Below, piece after piece: positions 10,045-22,600 of a stretch of 64,000 bases of DNA (positions within the stretch are counted from its first letter, which is position 1; every line of letters starts with the position of its first letter). Source of the DNA: Aspergillus flavus (taxonomy: Eukaryota > Ascomycota > Eurotiomycetes > Eurotiales > Aspergillaceae); contig NC_092403.1 of NCBI RefSeq assembly GCF_009017415.1, forward strand, positions 496,001 through 560,000, given 5' to 3'. The translations under genes and the position numbers were made by a program. The notes under the pieces were generated by a model that was given only the letters and a program-made list of their open reading frames with translations, did not search any database and was not told the origin of the DNA.

Positions 10045-13000
10045 TCTCAGAGGTGGTGGAAAGGGGGTGAGATGATAAGAGGAACATATACTATCATGCA
10101 ATATGGTATGAGCGACGGGCTCTTTGCTATTTCATGAACTTCAAGAGACAGGACCTTCGCGCATTAGCTATGGACAAACGAGGTTGAAAAAAGGTGCGGA
10201 TGACCAACAAAATCACGTCTCAACAGGCTAGATGATGATCCAGGCTAGAATAATCACCCGGACGAACGGCCACCTTCACAAACGGACATGGACCCATCTT
10301 GGCCCCTGACCCTCCTCCAAATTCGTTGTTTGTGCCAGCAAAGCAACCAGCCCGTCTATGAACAAATCTCACAATTTGTACGATAATTGGGTGTGACTAT
10401 AGGCAGATTTAGAACACTCCGGCCCCAATCAATATCTTTCAGCCATGGATCCACCTTTTCTGTGGAAGCAAGCCCTCATACGTTGGGGACTGCCATATAT
10501 GTGTGTAGGGATACCCTCGCTGTGGCCCTAAACACTTGCAATCCGATTGAGAAAAAGGCATATCATTAGCCTGAAAGGTTGCCTGATTGCCCATTCTGTC
10601 TAGCAATGCCACAGTTCAGCACAGAATCTTCGATCATATGTGGCCATATTGTCGATTTCCAATCTCTTTGTTTAAGAGTCCAAGAGGTTTGATAAGGGAG
10701 CTCGCTATATTCCTCTTCAGTCAAGCGAACTTGGCTCCTGCATCACTCAGTGGCACTTGTTCAGGACTTGACACCATTCTCATTATCAGCCCTTAAGTAC
10801 ATGGCAACTGAAGCTGTCAGAGCGATATGTAATTCTCTGAGAAATCTAGTATCGATGTTTTGTAGGGCCATTTTCCTTGCCCTCAACGCGATGCGCTCGA
10901 TTGTATCGATATGTCAATCCACACTTCAAGTTCGCATGCAACCAAAAACAATATCTCCCAAGTATGAAATCTAGAGTTACAGTCATTCTTTCTCCTTGAC
11001 ATACTATGGAGACAAACTCTCATTAACACTCAAGTATCGAAGTCCCACTCGGCCACTATTGTTGTATGCGACTGCTAACAGATGACTATTAGCAATCACA
11101 TATACAATGAACAATTGACAAGATTACAGTTCGCCGTGCTCTACTTCGGCCTTTGGCAGTGAAAATGTTCAATATATCCATCTCCAGCCATAACTGCGAT
11201 CTTTCAAACGCAGATGTACTCATCTCTACCTAACCTCTGTATGCTCACTTTTGGGGTTGGACTTCGTGCAACGCCCAATGGCGCTCGCTCAGAGAACTTT
11301 CTATATAGGGACTATTTTACCTTCCAAAGAGCTGCAGTACCTACATAGTGCAAGTCTTGATATCCTGCCGCATAGTGTTATACTTCGTTCTATCAGAAAC
11401 AGAAATGTGACAAGTGGAAGCGCCCACTCTGGAAGAGCTGGCGTAGACGCTACAATATCGATCCAACCATAAGAGACGCAACTGAGTGGGCTCAGTGATG
11501 TCGATCGTGTACATGTCGATCGGACAAGTGTCGATCTCATTGCTAAACCACGGCTAACTTACCGATACGATTGCTAAGACGAAGATCGTGGAGAAGTCTT
11601 CCATGGCTCGCTAATGATACGGGATATAGTTCCGTGGGCTGATAGTAATCTATCCCATGCCCACTCGACCAAAATGCTATGGACATCAAGGTCGCGCCTT
11701 GAACACTTTATCTACCTAAAATATATATCGACTGAGCTCACTCTGTAGGAATATAAATCAGTACACAACAATGAGATCCACAAACACAACCACATATACC
11801 AACACTCTGTTGAAGCCGCTTGCAATGGGCAAACAGCGATCTATTCACAGGAAAATGTGGAGCAAACTACTAGTATCCATCCATGCCAACTAACCTACTT
11901 AATCTCAACGACGGTAACAATAGATAATCGAGACACAGCATCAACCTCTAGTGCACTCACGTATAGTTAGAACTCATCACCAGGAAATCCAAGGACAATC
12001 ATTATATAAGAATTGAGCTGTGATATGATCTCCCAGCTAGACAGCCAACACTATACTTTTATCAAGAGACCATACTAACAGTCGTGTCATATGAGCACTG
12101 CACTCGCATTCCAACATCCCTCATACACCCCATCATATGTCTCTGGCACTACTATCCAAGTCTCAGCAATACTACACCTATATCTACATCTACTCCCCAT
12201 AACCTATACCCATATGCCACCTCAAGATCATAACATATCTACACCCCCAATACAATCAACCAGAAATGACCAAGACCAAGAACACGCTCAACTCAGCCCA
12301 TCCCTCCAACCCAATCATTCACCAGTCACAAGTCCAGTCCGATACAAGTACATACATACCATGCATATCCCCTTCTTTACGACACCTGCACCACTCTCCC
12401 AATAAGAGCATGACACCCATCACCACCAACGCAAGGACTCTATTCTATTCTAAGAATAGAGCTATGCACATCCAGAACAAACCCTTCCATACCAATCAAT
12501 GACCGCCCACTTCAACCCAGCGCCAACCCAAACCTCCAACTCCAGACCCGATCCCCGAACAGGCACCCTACATTCAATAATGAATACACCAGTCCAGCCC
12601 CTCCGTCGAACAAGAACGTGCCCTCCAAGCCCTTCAAACAAGACCCAAGAAAAGAGAGAGAGAAAAGCTTGGCACAACCCCCTTGCATCTATCTCCCCTT
12701 TCCTTCACCCAAGACCCATCTTCCCCTTTCCGCCCCTTTATTTTAAGTTCCCAAATCTAGATGTTCTAACTTTATCTTTTGCCATTGCCGAGCACGAGCT
12801 GGGTTTGATTTTGAATTTGAAGAGCCGATTCGGCATCCGGGCCCATTGCTACGGTACGGGATTGAGGAAAACTTGGGACGGGGTCCACTTTTCCCCTGAG
12901 GAGGGATCGCTTGTACCTGAGGAACCGGAATTGAGGTTCCACTGGTGAAACGAAGAACTTGTCAGTCCCTAGCGTGAACGGTGGGCTTGGGTTTTTTTTT

Positions 13001-13459
13001 TTTTTTGTGTGGGAGAACTACAGAATACCTTTACTTAAATAGTGTATTGTGGACTGTACTCTATAGTAGAGATTGACTGACAGGAGGATACTAGGGAATA
13101 GTGTAGTGATTTTCTCTAGTGTAAAGAATCGTCTATGTTTCTTGATGGTCCGTTCTCGGAGATGTTCGCTTAAGAACACCCGGAGTGATCCGCTCGGTTC
13201 TATGTGCACTGAACATGATGATAATCCAAAAAAAAACAATACACTCGGTCGGCAAAACGATGGGAAAAGCATCCATCAGGAACCTTACTGGGTTGTTCCG
13301 GGGAAACCTTTTCCAAGGGACAGGACAGACATGAAACACTGGCGGTGTTGCTATATTGAGAAACAAGATAGGGTAAGGGTTTGGTCGAAAGAAAATTCTG
13401 ACCCGGCGGAAAACTCCAGCCACAGCCGCTGCTCCACAACCACCGCAGGTCAAACTTCC
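10045..13459. other. long gene-poor region, part strongly strand-skewed
   Basis: 3.4 kb without a convincing gene. From about 11,760 to 12,760 the plus strand is conspicuously poor in G and rich in C and A. An open frame of 149 codons (12499-12948) lies at its end, but its composition (Pro-rich, then mixed) resembles no family and no promoter or splice logic supports it. A run of about 15 T is at 12,992. Frames at 13,073-13,453 look like chance. Confidence 0.4.
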
Positions 13460-14611
13460 TCAAGCCTCCGACTGTGAAGCCTCCACCATGGTAGTCCAGC
13501 TACTCGGCCCAAAGCGCTCGTAGAACTCACCAAACAACTCAGTAACAAATAGGTATGCCGCCCGATGACGTAGGTCGTGCACCAATGGGCGCAAGTCATC
13601 CCGTGGTACCGAATGTATCATAAATCCACATCTGGCCCGATCGTAATGGAGTTGGCGGAGGCGTTGCTGGACTTCATTCGACCGATAACGAGAATAAGGT
13701 TCCTCGCAAGTCAGGATCAGATCGGGTCCTATATTAGCCAGGGGCGCATCTGGCGGTGTTCCTGGGTTCTGGATGACCTGGAAAATCCTCAAGAAGATCA
13801 GTCTCCTTTTCTCGGAAATGTGCGGTGCGGCTCTGATTGGGTATGGGAGAAGGTTTCCTTTGCTTTTACTGATCGGCAGGGGTGGGGACAAGGTATCTCA
13901 CCAATCGGTTACCTAAAAGCCCCGGCGTGCTTTTAATACGATCTTGTAGGATGGCCAGGTACTCGACAGCTTCGGGGGAGGAGAGGTTCGGAGTCTCGTC
14001 GAGGAAGATGCCTCCCACGCCCAGACCAGTTTTCACGTAATCATCAGCCCAGGTGGCATATGTCTGAACCTCTTCCAAGGCTTCCTGGAGGGGCTTCTTG
14101 CAGTAGTTAATGGCGATGTAACCTACGGTGACCACGTTCGCATAACGATTCAATCTAGCCACTTCGCGAACGTAGTTGGCGTCTGGCAATGGGGAGGCAC
14201 CCGGTCCACTGTTGGGATTGACAATGACCAGAAAATGCAGGTCGGGATAAGCGGAGATGCTACAGGTACCGAGTTAGATATGTTTGCTTTTTCTTTTTCT
14301 TTTTTTTTATTTGTTTCTTTTCCTCGGTGATTTTATGTATATTTTCTTTTTTTTTTTTCTTTCCCCTCTTGTTGTTATTTCCAACGGGAAAGGCGTTCGT
14401 TCGGGCAGTGGAGGTCAAAATTGACGGGCGAAAAGGCAAAAGTAAAAGAAAAGGGCAATCCTTACGAGTCATAGAGTGGATCCCAGGTTGTTGGCGACAG
14501 TGGATAAATGTACAGAGGCACAATAATGCCTGATGGAGGTGGCGTCTGCATCGTCGTTGGCGAGGTTTCGTTTTGCTCTGCTTTCTTTTTCTGTCGGTCG
14601 CTCAGTCGCAT
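13460..14611 (-). CDS. Spherulin-4 family protein (GH135/Sph3-like glycoside hydrolase)
   Basis: Three exons (14611-14466, 14259-13902, 13777-13460) give 273 residues in one frame. The fold is the Spherulin-4 (beta/alpha)8 family, which includes Aspergillus Sph3 (GH135), a hydrolase acting on galactosaminogalactan. Visible landmarks are GIIVPLYIYP at strand 1, LHFLVIVNPNSGPG at strand 2, VVTVGYIAINY, the Asp-Glu pair in VGGIFLDETP, VIQNPGTPPD, and a late acidic residue in LILTCEEPYS; these correspond to the acidic catalytic centre described for Sph3. Unlike Sph3 there is no signal peptide or membrane anchor, so it may be cytosolic or leave the cell unconventionally. The exact start (14611 or 14551) is open. 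Intron 1 is long (206 nt) and A-rich on the gene strand. It is divergent from the giant GT4 gene, 2.0 kb away. Confidence 0.82.
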
Positions 14612-16619
14612 TTTGATCCTTTTTATAGGATCCCACGCCTGCAACGCCTGCATTTCGCGACCGTGTCGTACTCAATTGGGGAGTTAGAATTAATCAATCG
14701 TGCTGACCGTGTCTCTCGTCCGTGGGAAAAGCCACTGATTCCAAATCAAGGCGGGATCCTGGTAGGAACTTGGAGCGAAAGTGGTATTTAAAGTTGACGC
14801 CAGCCAACTCAGCCATGGCGGCGCGGGTGGAGATTTTCGAGCAGCATTAGTTCACGGATCTATAATTTAGATCCTCTTGGTACTTCTGCTCTCGACGAAT
14901 CGCTATCGACTGCCCCTCCGCAGCCTGTCTCGACTGGAAAATTTATACACCTTGTTATACATGCAGGGCTACGGAACATATCGAAGGTTTATACGAATTC
15001 CGCTGATGACCCAAACCTCATCCGACAGCTCGTCATGACAGATCATGTCGTGTCGGTACAACATTGCAGAGTTTTTCATTAAGCTTCAAAGATTCCCGTA
15101 AAAAAACCTCCGAGACGCTCGCGATCATCAGGCAACCTGCACGACTGACACGGCTGCGGCTTAACCTTTCTGTGTGTTAACATCGAGCCATAGCGACATA
15201 TGGTACGTAGTATTGATCAGGGTATACTTTCTCCTGGTGCAAGTGCCATCAAGTTCGCTTTCCGAGCCAGAACGCATGACTGGACTTTTTTTTTTTTCCT
15301 TGATTTTTCAATAGTGTCAAAGGTGTCGGCAGCGTCACTCTCAGGGGCCGTCCGCGGCACCCGCCATAGCGGCTGACTTTTTTAATGACCAAAAAATCCC
15401 ACATAAAGCATTATAAGCGACATCGTGTTGGAAGGTGTGAGGCCTCTGAATCGCATGTTAAGACTGTACTTTCAATAGCTGCGGTCGGGGAGGATCCGCC
15501 GACTACTTCAATAGTCCTCGAAACCTCACTCGGCATGATTGAGCTTTGGCTGGAGACTTCAAAAGAGACCAAATCTCGGCTGCCGCCCGAAGTAGAGACC
15601 GGTCTGTTCAAGTTCTCATCGAGTTAAGATCCAAGAAGCCAAGTTGTGGAAGTGATCAGCGCCTGCTAGCCGAGTCCGGTTCGGATCTATTTAGATCGGT
15701 CAGCATCCGTTCCTTCTCGTGGTGGAGAAAAGCCGAGAATTAAGAACTTTTCACTCACAACCGTGGGTCTGATGTGTATACTCGATCGTAGAACATTTCT
15801 GAGCAGTATCAGAACAGTGGGGGTCTTCTCACATTGTCTCAGAAAGTAAAAATCTTTTTCCAGAAAACAACCACTATCGAATGTAGGGCAACAGGGCCGC
15901 CAGCCATCCGTGCACCAGCCCTGATATCCCCTGAATCGTAGAGCAATTGTAAATTCGACAGTCCAATTCGAGAAAAGAGAAAGTCTGAGCCATATTTCTC
16001 CTCACGATGGGTGACTCAGCATGCCCGATGTTAACGTAATAATTTTGGTTTTCCTAGCATTATTACTATTTTTGCCTTTCAATGGGGTGGGATGTGGTTA
16101 GCCTGTCGAAGGCGAACAGCTCAGAAATTAACCAGGAGGAGCGCCAAAGCGAGAGCCATTGGACCACAAGGCTAGTGTCGATTTTGTCAGGTACTAAGTC
16201 GCCATCCCGAGCTTCAATAGTCACAGTAGTCGGGATAAACTAGCCTCAACACGACCTAGTGAGACTTGCATTCAGCCCTTGTTAGCGCCATTCTCCACTG
16301 CCACCAATATGATGATGAGAATTTGGGAACATGGATCGGCAGAGCAAGAAAGTTGGTTCGGCTTCGGTTTCCCCACTTGCTGTGCTGGGTCCTTGAAGTC
16401 TCAGCTGCCCATGAAGTACTACATATACGGCCGTATGTAGGTTTCATTGAGAGTCCACACTCCCACAACGGTTCAAGTAAGGGACGACCTTGTCGGTCAG
16501 TGTCGCTCTCAAAGTCATTCAAATACACCGCGACAGATCTCCGCTCCGGAATGTGTGGTGTCTGTCACTAACGTCGTTCATTTCTATTCGCTCATTTGGT
16601 TAATTGCGCCCGGGTCACC
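14612..16619. other. 2-kb divergent intergenic region between Spherulin-4 and GT4 genes
   Basis: Shared upstream region of two genes that probably act on the same polymer. The frames inside (for example 15385-15627 and 16266-16571) show no family resemblance. A T-run of about 13 is at 15,286. No specific regulator site was recognised. Confidence 0.5.
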
Positions 16620-19600
16620 ATGGGCGCAGACTACTTGGGTCTGGATGCGGTAGGATGGCATTCCATGGGGAAGACCTGGTGGGATCAAGTAAGAGTCTCC
16701 GTCATGTGATGCCTCAGCCCTAAGACTGACTGGGATAACTAGGTCCTCGCCGCTTGTTTGTTGGCTACCATTGTCTTCGGGGGCCTATATATTCTCTTCC
16801 TTGTCGGAAGGAAAATCCGCGAGAGTTGGCGTGTACGTATCCATTGTCCCCGAATCCGAGGCACTCACATGGCACTGTATCATGTTAACATAGTAGTAGA
16901 AAAGGGATCAGCTCTCGGAGGTGCCCGCAGCTATTTCGCGGTATCTCGATCGCCTATCAAAGGAGGCGCAGCCACTCTCTGTAGAGAGACATGCAGGAAA
17001 AGACCTTCAATCGTTCGGTGTCTTCCTCGGTAGTCTATCCAATCCACCAACTCCTGATCAGACGCAGTTACTACAACAGTGGGATATCACTGTTCTCGAC
17101 CCTACGCAAGAGGGTGTTCTGAGTTCTCTATCCACCCAGCGTACAGCTTCCTATACCTTAGGACGACTAGATGTGCGGGGGCTTGCGAACTCAGAACGCG
17201 CCTCGGATAACGACGAAGTGATTCAGGCTTTAGAGGTCGTTTCCCAGACATTGCGAACACATTTCAAGCAGTCACAGGATGCGCAGTCGCCATTCAACGG
17301 AGTTCTTCTCGCTGACTTTCTCGCGCACTTCCAACCCGTTGTACTGAACGCATTGGTAAAGTATATAAATCAGCTCGGTATCGATGTCTGGCTCGAGCTT
17401 TCGCCGCCTGCTTATATGACTGAGCAACAATGCCGCGACATTGATATGCTGCCGATAAGGGGCTTCATATATCGTAACGCCACTATCTCGCCTGATGGCA
17501 GCAGCCGCAATTACTTCCAAATGACTGAAATGCGAACAGCTATGCGCGCTATCGCATCTCAAAAGTCTATGGGCGGTACGACTATCGCGATGTGGGAGAC
17601 TATCGACAATGGAGTGGAGTTATCGCACGATGTTATTCACCGGACATTCAAATGGTGCAATTACAGGAGCGCAAGGTGTTGGATTGCGCCCCGTGCCGCA
17701 TTGTGCGACGCAACTGTTGCGACTGCAAGGACTATAACTGAGGAGCCGTTGGGAGCACTGATGTGGATGAAGGGCAACGAGGTTACTGAAGCGCACAATG
17801 TGTGGAGGTCCAATTCAAAGGTGAGATTATTCAACCCAAGACCTGGAAAGGGAACGACCTGACACTAGGTAATAGGTCTGCCAAACCCCCTGCGGTCATG
17901 ACTCTCTGTACGAGTCTTTGCAATCCTTCATACCCGATCTGCCGGCGAAGCTATCGTTGTCACCTCCGGCTAAGGAAGCTTCAATCGATAGTCAAGAGAC
18001 CATACTCGACGAGCTCTCTTGGCCATCGCGGCCGGAACTGACTCAAGAGAACCCTTTCTCCGTTTCTCCTGCTGGTGCTGACTATACGGGACTGGGATGC
18101 TTCCAACTCGGACTCGACTGCACATCCCGAGAAATTAACGATTTAGTTGATGCGCAGCGACATGTCAAAGATCTTAATCTCCTTGAACGTATCAAACTAG
18201 AAGAACTTCACGGTATCGCTGGACAATTGCGTGCTCTCCAAAAAGTCACGAACACCACAGCCTCCGCGGCGTTCAACGCTGCGAGAGAATTGCTTGGTAT
18301 CCTCAGCTCTTGCAATGGTAGTGAAACCGATGCCGTCAAGGTCTATGTGGGATTGCATTCGGGATTTCGCACACGCTTGGAAACCCAGGTCTGGGGTATG
18401 TATGATACCGATACCACTTCGGGTACTCTCAACCTCAACATCTATCTCTCGGCGAAGACCGAGGACCGTACTAGCACCCTCCTCCACACTTTCATGTCCA
18501 GTAGGGGATATTCTAGGGTTGAATGTCTTATGGCTGAGGTCGCCCTAGCGACTCAGACAGGGAGTCTGTCAAAGACCTGGGGATTGCCCCCGCGCATCAT
18601 GCACGACATCGAACAACTTACTCCCACCGAGGCAATCTTGTTTTTGCGCCGCCTCACAGCCTCTGAAAGTTTGGAGCCTTCGGCCTTGTCTCAGAAAGTC
18701 CGCGCATTCTGCGAATATCAGCTCATTGAGGCTCCGTCTTTTGCTCAGCTCAGAGCTTTGAGCTCTACTGCGTACCTGGGCGGCGAGATCTCCGCCGAGG
18801 ACCTTGTTAGTTCACGGCTTGCATGGTATCGGGAACAAGGATGCTGGTGCCCTGAACCTACCGTTGCTGTAGCTCTTTTCAAGGAGGTCGATGCCCGGCT
18901 ACCGGCCATCCTTATTAATGGGGAACTTCAGCTTCTGACCCAGCTCGCTACCGTCGCTCATACTGTCTTGCAAACGGATCAAATCGATGCTGCTGCCGAT
19001 TTGTTTGCTCTGTCTGTCTTCTGTGCATTCCGCAAGCTCGCCCTCAATGAAGTTTATCTGGAAGTCCTCGACCGGAATCCCTTGCCCAACAATGATATGC
19101 TTCAGGCCTCTTGTTTCGCAGAGATGTACGCCGTGGGTGCGCGCTGTGACATGTACTTCGACATGGCCCCAATACTTCTCGGGAAGATCATCGCCTCCCG
19201 GTACCGCGAGTACTACGACGTCCACCAACCACCTCGCCGAGACGACATGTTCACAGAGCTCCCCACCGCGTATGCATCCATGGACATCGACTTGGATCCA
19301 AAGGGCGAGCAAGAAAGACCATCAGTATTCTATCAATTCACATTCCTGGGCATCTTCGCCGTTCCAGCCCTTATCGATATCATCATGCTAACGACTGTTG
19401 GCCGAGGTCTTTACCTTACCACGTTCATGAGTAACATCGACAAGTCGTTGGCGACACTCGCATTGATGATAGCTCTTATTCTCTGTGGTGGATTCGGTGG
19501 TTGGATCAGTTCTGGAGGAAACTACTACCTCAACGCCATGGCTTTTCCCGCCATGAGTATGTTCGTGCTTACCCGATTCGTCGCCGGACTCGCGGTTGCC

Positions 19601-22600
19601 TTCGTTGGTGGCATCTTTGCAATGATCGGTATCGGTGTCATCAGTGGATTTGAACACGGGGTTGTCTTCTTTCTCTACTTCCTCATGCTGTCGACCTTCC
19701 TCATGACGCTCTCTGCACTCTCAGTATACCAGATCCCGGGGTTCCAGTTCCAGTCGGTTAGTAATCCCTTCCTTTGAGCAGTCTGATCGTCTCTTGAACT
19801 ATACCCGTATTGTTACTAACCAGGGAATTCGACATTCAGGGAAGAACTGTTATCATGATGTGTATTCCAATCCTGTTCATCTCGCCGATTATCACGATCT
19901 GGGTCCACCACGACACATGGGTTTACATTCCTTTCCTATGGCTATTCTTGATATGTCTCTTGATCGGGGCTCGTATGGTTATCTCGCAGTGGAATACATG
20001 GTATCTGAACATACCTCGCATCACGGACAGTGATGTCGTCAATTGGTATCTCAAGACAAGCCCACGCGACAGTCTACCAGCGGATGTGGAAGATATCGGT
20101 ACTACCCCAATCCCACGACAAGCACTCCAGGCAAGTGTCGAGAAGGAACGGAACCGGCACTTCTGGACCAGATCCACGGCAGACCCATTAGTCCGGAAGT
20201 TGGCCGATGGATATTCCGCGACGATGTTTCTTCTTGTATGGTACTGCAGGTATTCGAGAACCAAGCTGCCACGGCCTTACAGCCCGACTTGGAACCTTCA
20301 ATTGAATGCGTCTGTCGACACCATGAGCGATATGCAGAGAGGTGTTAAGCTTCACAACGCCTTTCTCCACTGGCGTCACACCGGCGGTGACGTGTGGTGC
20401 GGCATCCTGTACTTCATCCTCGCTCTAGTCGACAAGTGGACCGCACTGTTGACAGGGCAGTCGGTTGTGGGTCTGTCCAACGTGTCTAGCATGAAATATC
20501 GGCTTGCGACTGGGTTTGGATTGGCTTACTATCTTATGGGTGCAGTCATTCTTGATGCTGTATCGCAGCCACTATGGACATTGGCCAATAAAACCACCTC
20601 TCGTGCCATTGCCTCTCTGGACTCCCTCCAAGAGGCCAAGCTAGACAATATCCGGTCACGACGAGCGCTTTACTGGAAGTCGCTTGCAAAGTTCTTCTTC
20701 CTCCATATCTGGGGTGCTGCTGTCTCGTTGGCCCTCATGTGGGCTTTCGAAGCTACTAGCGACGCTACTATCATGTACTTGGCTTATGTTGGATCATATT
20801 CCGGTCTGCTCTGGTATCAGTACAACAAGGTATTCACAGGGCTTCTTGCCGTAATACCCCTTGCCTTGGGCACAGTGATTGGCTTCATTTTGGGTATTCT
20901 CCTTCATATCTATGTGCCAGCTTTCGCATACAGCAGTGTCGTCAGTTTGGCTTCGGGAACCTGGACCGCTGCTTTGGTCTCGTTATACATGACCGACATC
21001 TGGATGCCGTTATGGAAGAAGGAAACGAACGCGGAGCCTACTTCCAAAAACGAACCGCCGTTCTATACCTGCAGCGCCCTCGATCCTTCTCCCGATCTTT
21101 CTCAGACGAGGCTAAGCCAAATGTTTGAAAGTATCTCCGCCTTGCCAGCCGATGTGCGATACAAACTTCAGCCATCGCAACATCCAGGTGTCGAAGTGAT
21201 GCAAATCCTACAATCCCAGTGCAGCTCTAAGAAATCGGGACGGATAGAGGCAGCGTTTCGGCTAGCAGGAGGGCTTGTAAGTCTAGCAGCAGATCTCTGG
21301 CAACAGGGCGAAACGACTATCGAATTAGTTTCCGCTGGCCACCTACTTCAAGATGAACAGAAGATCAGGACGATCAGCCGCAGCACCGCCAGCGGGTTAC
21401 ACATCTTTGTTGTCATCGGCCCTGACCTCGTCGGGAATGAATGGGTGTCAGATATTCGCCGAAACTGCAGAATGATCGCCGAGGCTGTGGTCCAGGCTAC
21501 TGCTGAATGCAAATCGGGTATATCGCATAACCAGTCGCTGCTAACAGAGCTACTAGTTGCCGACGACAGAGATGATGAACAAGCTCCCGTACCAGAAGGT
21601 GTCAAACGCCAGCTTGAAACTTGCACCGGGGAGCGTAGGCGAGCCATCTGCTATTGGCAAAAGACTTTACTCCGCCACCTTCTGCTCGGTTTGGAGTGCG
21701 ACCTTGATTGGGATAAACTACCAAAGGAGGTCCGGTCCTTCCTCCTGAAAAGATGCTGTGGGCAGTCCTGTCGCCTTTCTTCCACGCAAATGGACTGGAT
21801 CCGGTCAAGATTCTCCACAGACGAGTCTCTGGGTATCGAAGAATTCATTTCGCGATGCAACCTTGGAGCAGAATTGGCAATTTCCGTGACTTCTTTTGCA
21901 GAAACACTGCCACCCAACCAAGATCTCCAACATGCTTTCCCAGACTCGTGGTCCATGGGTGCTCAGCTACCAGCAAGCCCGAACTTGTCAGACCTAGGAT
22001 TTCGTGGAACAGTCCAGCTTGCACTGTCTCGGCTCCATGAGAAACTAAAAACATGCATCAAGTTCACCGTGATCTCTCTCGTTGCGGATCCGGAATATCA
22101 GAGGGAGCTGAACTACATCATCCGTGGACAACCTTTGATTTTTGCCTGGCCGGCGACCCTGATTCTCAATACAGTCTGGACAATCTGTAAAACTCTTCAG
22201 CGGTTTATTCTTCCCTTGGTTTTGGTATGTATTACTTAGCTCGCGTTTATGATTAAGCTAACAGAGTCGAATAGCTACATGGCCGCGAGAAGGTCTCCAC
22301 ACTTTATAAGAATATGAAGGGCAGAAAGACTGTTATTGAGAACAACCGCGTCATGACTGAAAGCCTGAAGGGTCCTTCGACAGGTTTCTTCGAGACTATG
22401 CCGGACGGCACCTTGCGACTCTACCAATACTCCGGGCGACACGAGGAGAGACCAAAAGACAATAAGCATTTGACGGCCATTAACACTTACAAGGACACCC
22501 TCAATCTCCAGAAGAGGGAGGAATATAGTAATGGGTCACTTACCAATGAGTTTATCTACGATTATACGTCGGTCAATGATGGTCGAAACGCAAAACTTCC

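Noticed and set aside
12499..12948. 149-codon plus-strand frame
   Set aside because: Arises in the G-poor block, has no family likeness and lacks supporting gene context; not called as a gene.
14288..14360. T/C-rich tract as a possible regulatory or transposon remnant
   Set aside because: It lies inside intron 1 of the Spherulin-4 gene and is simple low complexity.
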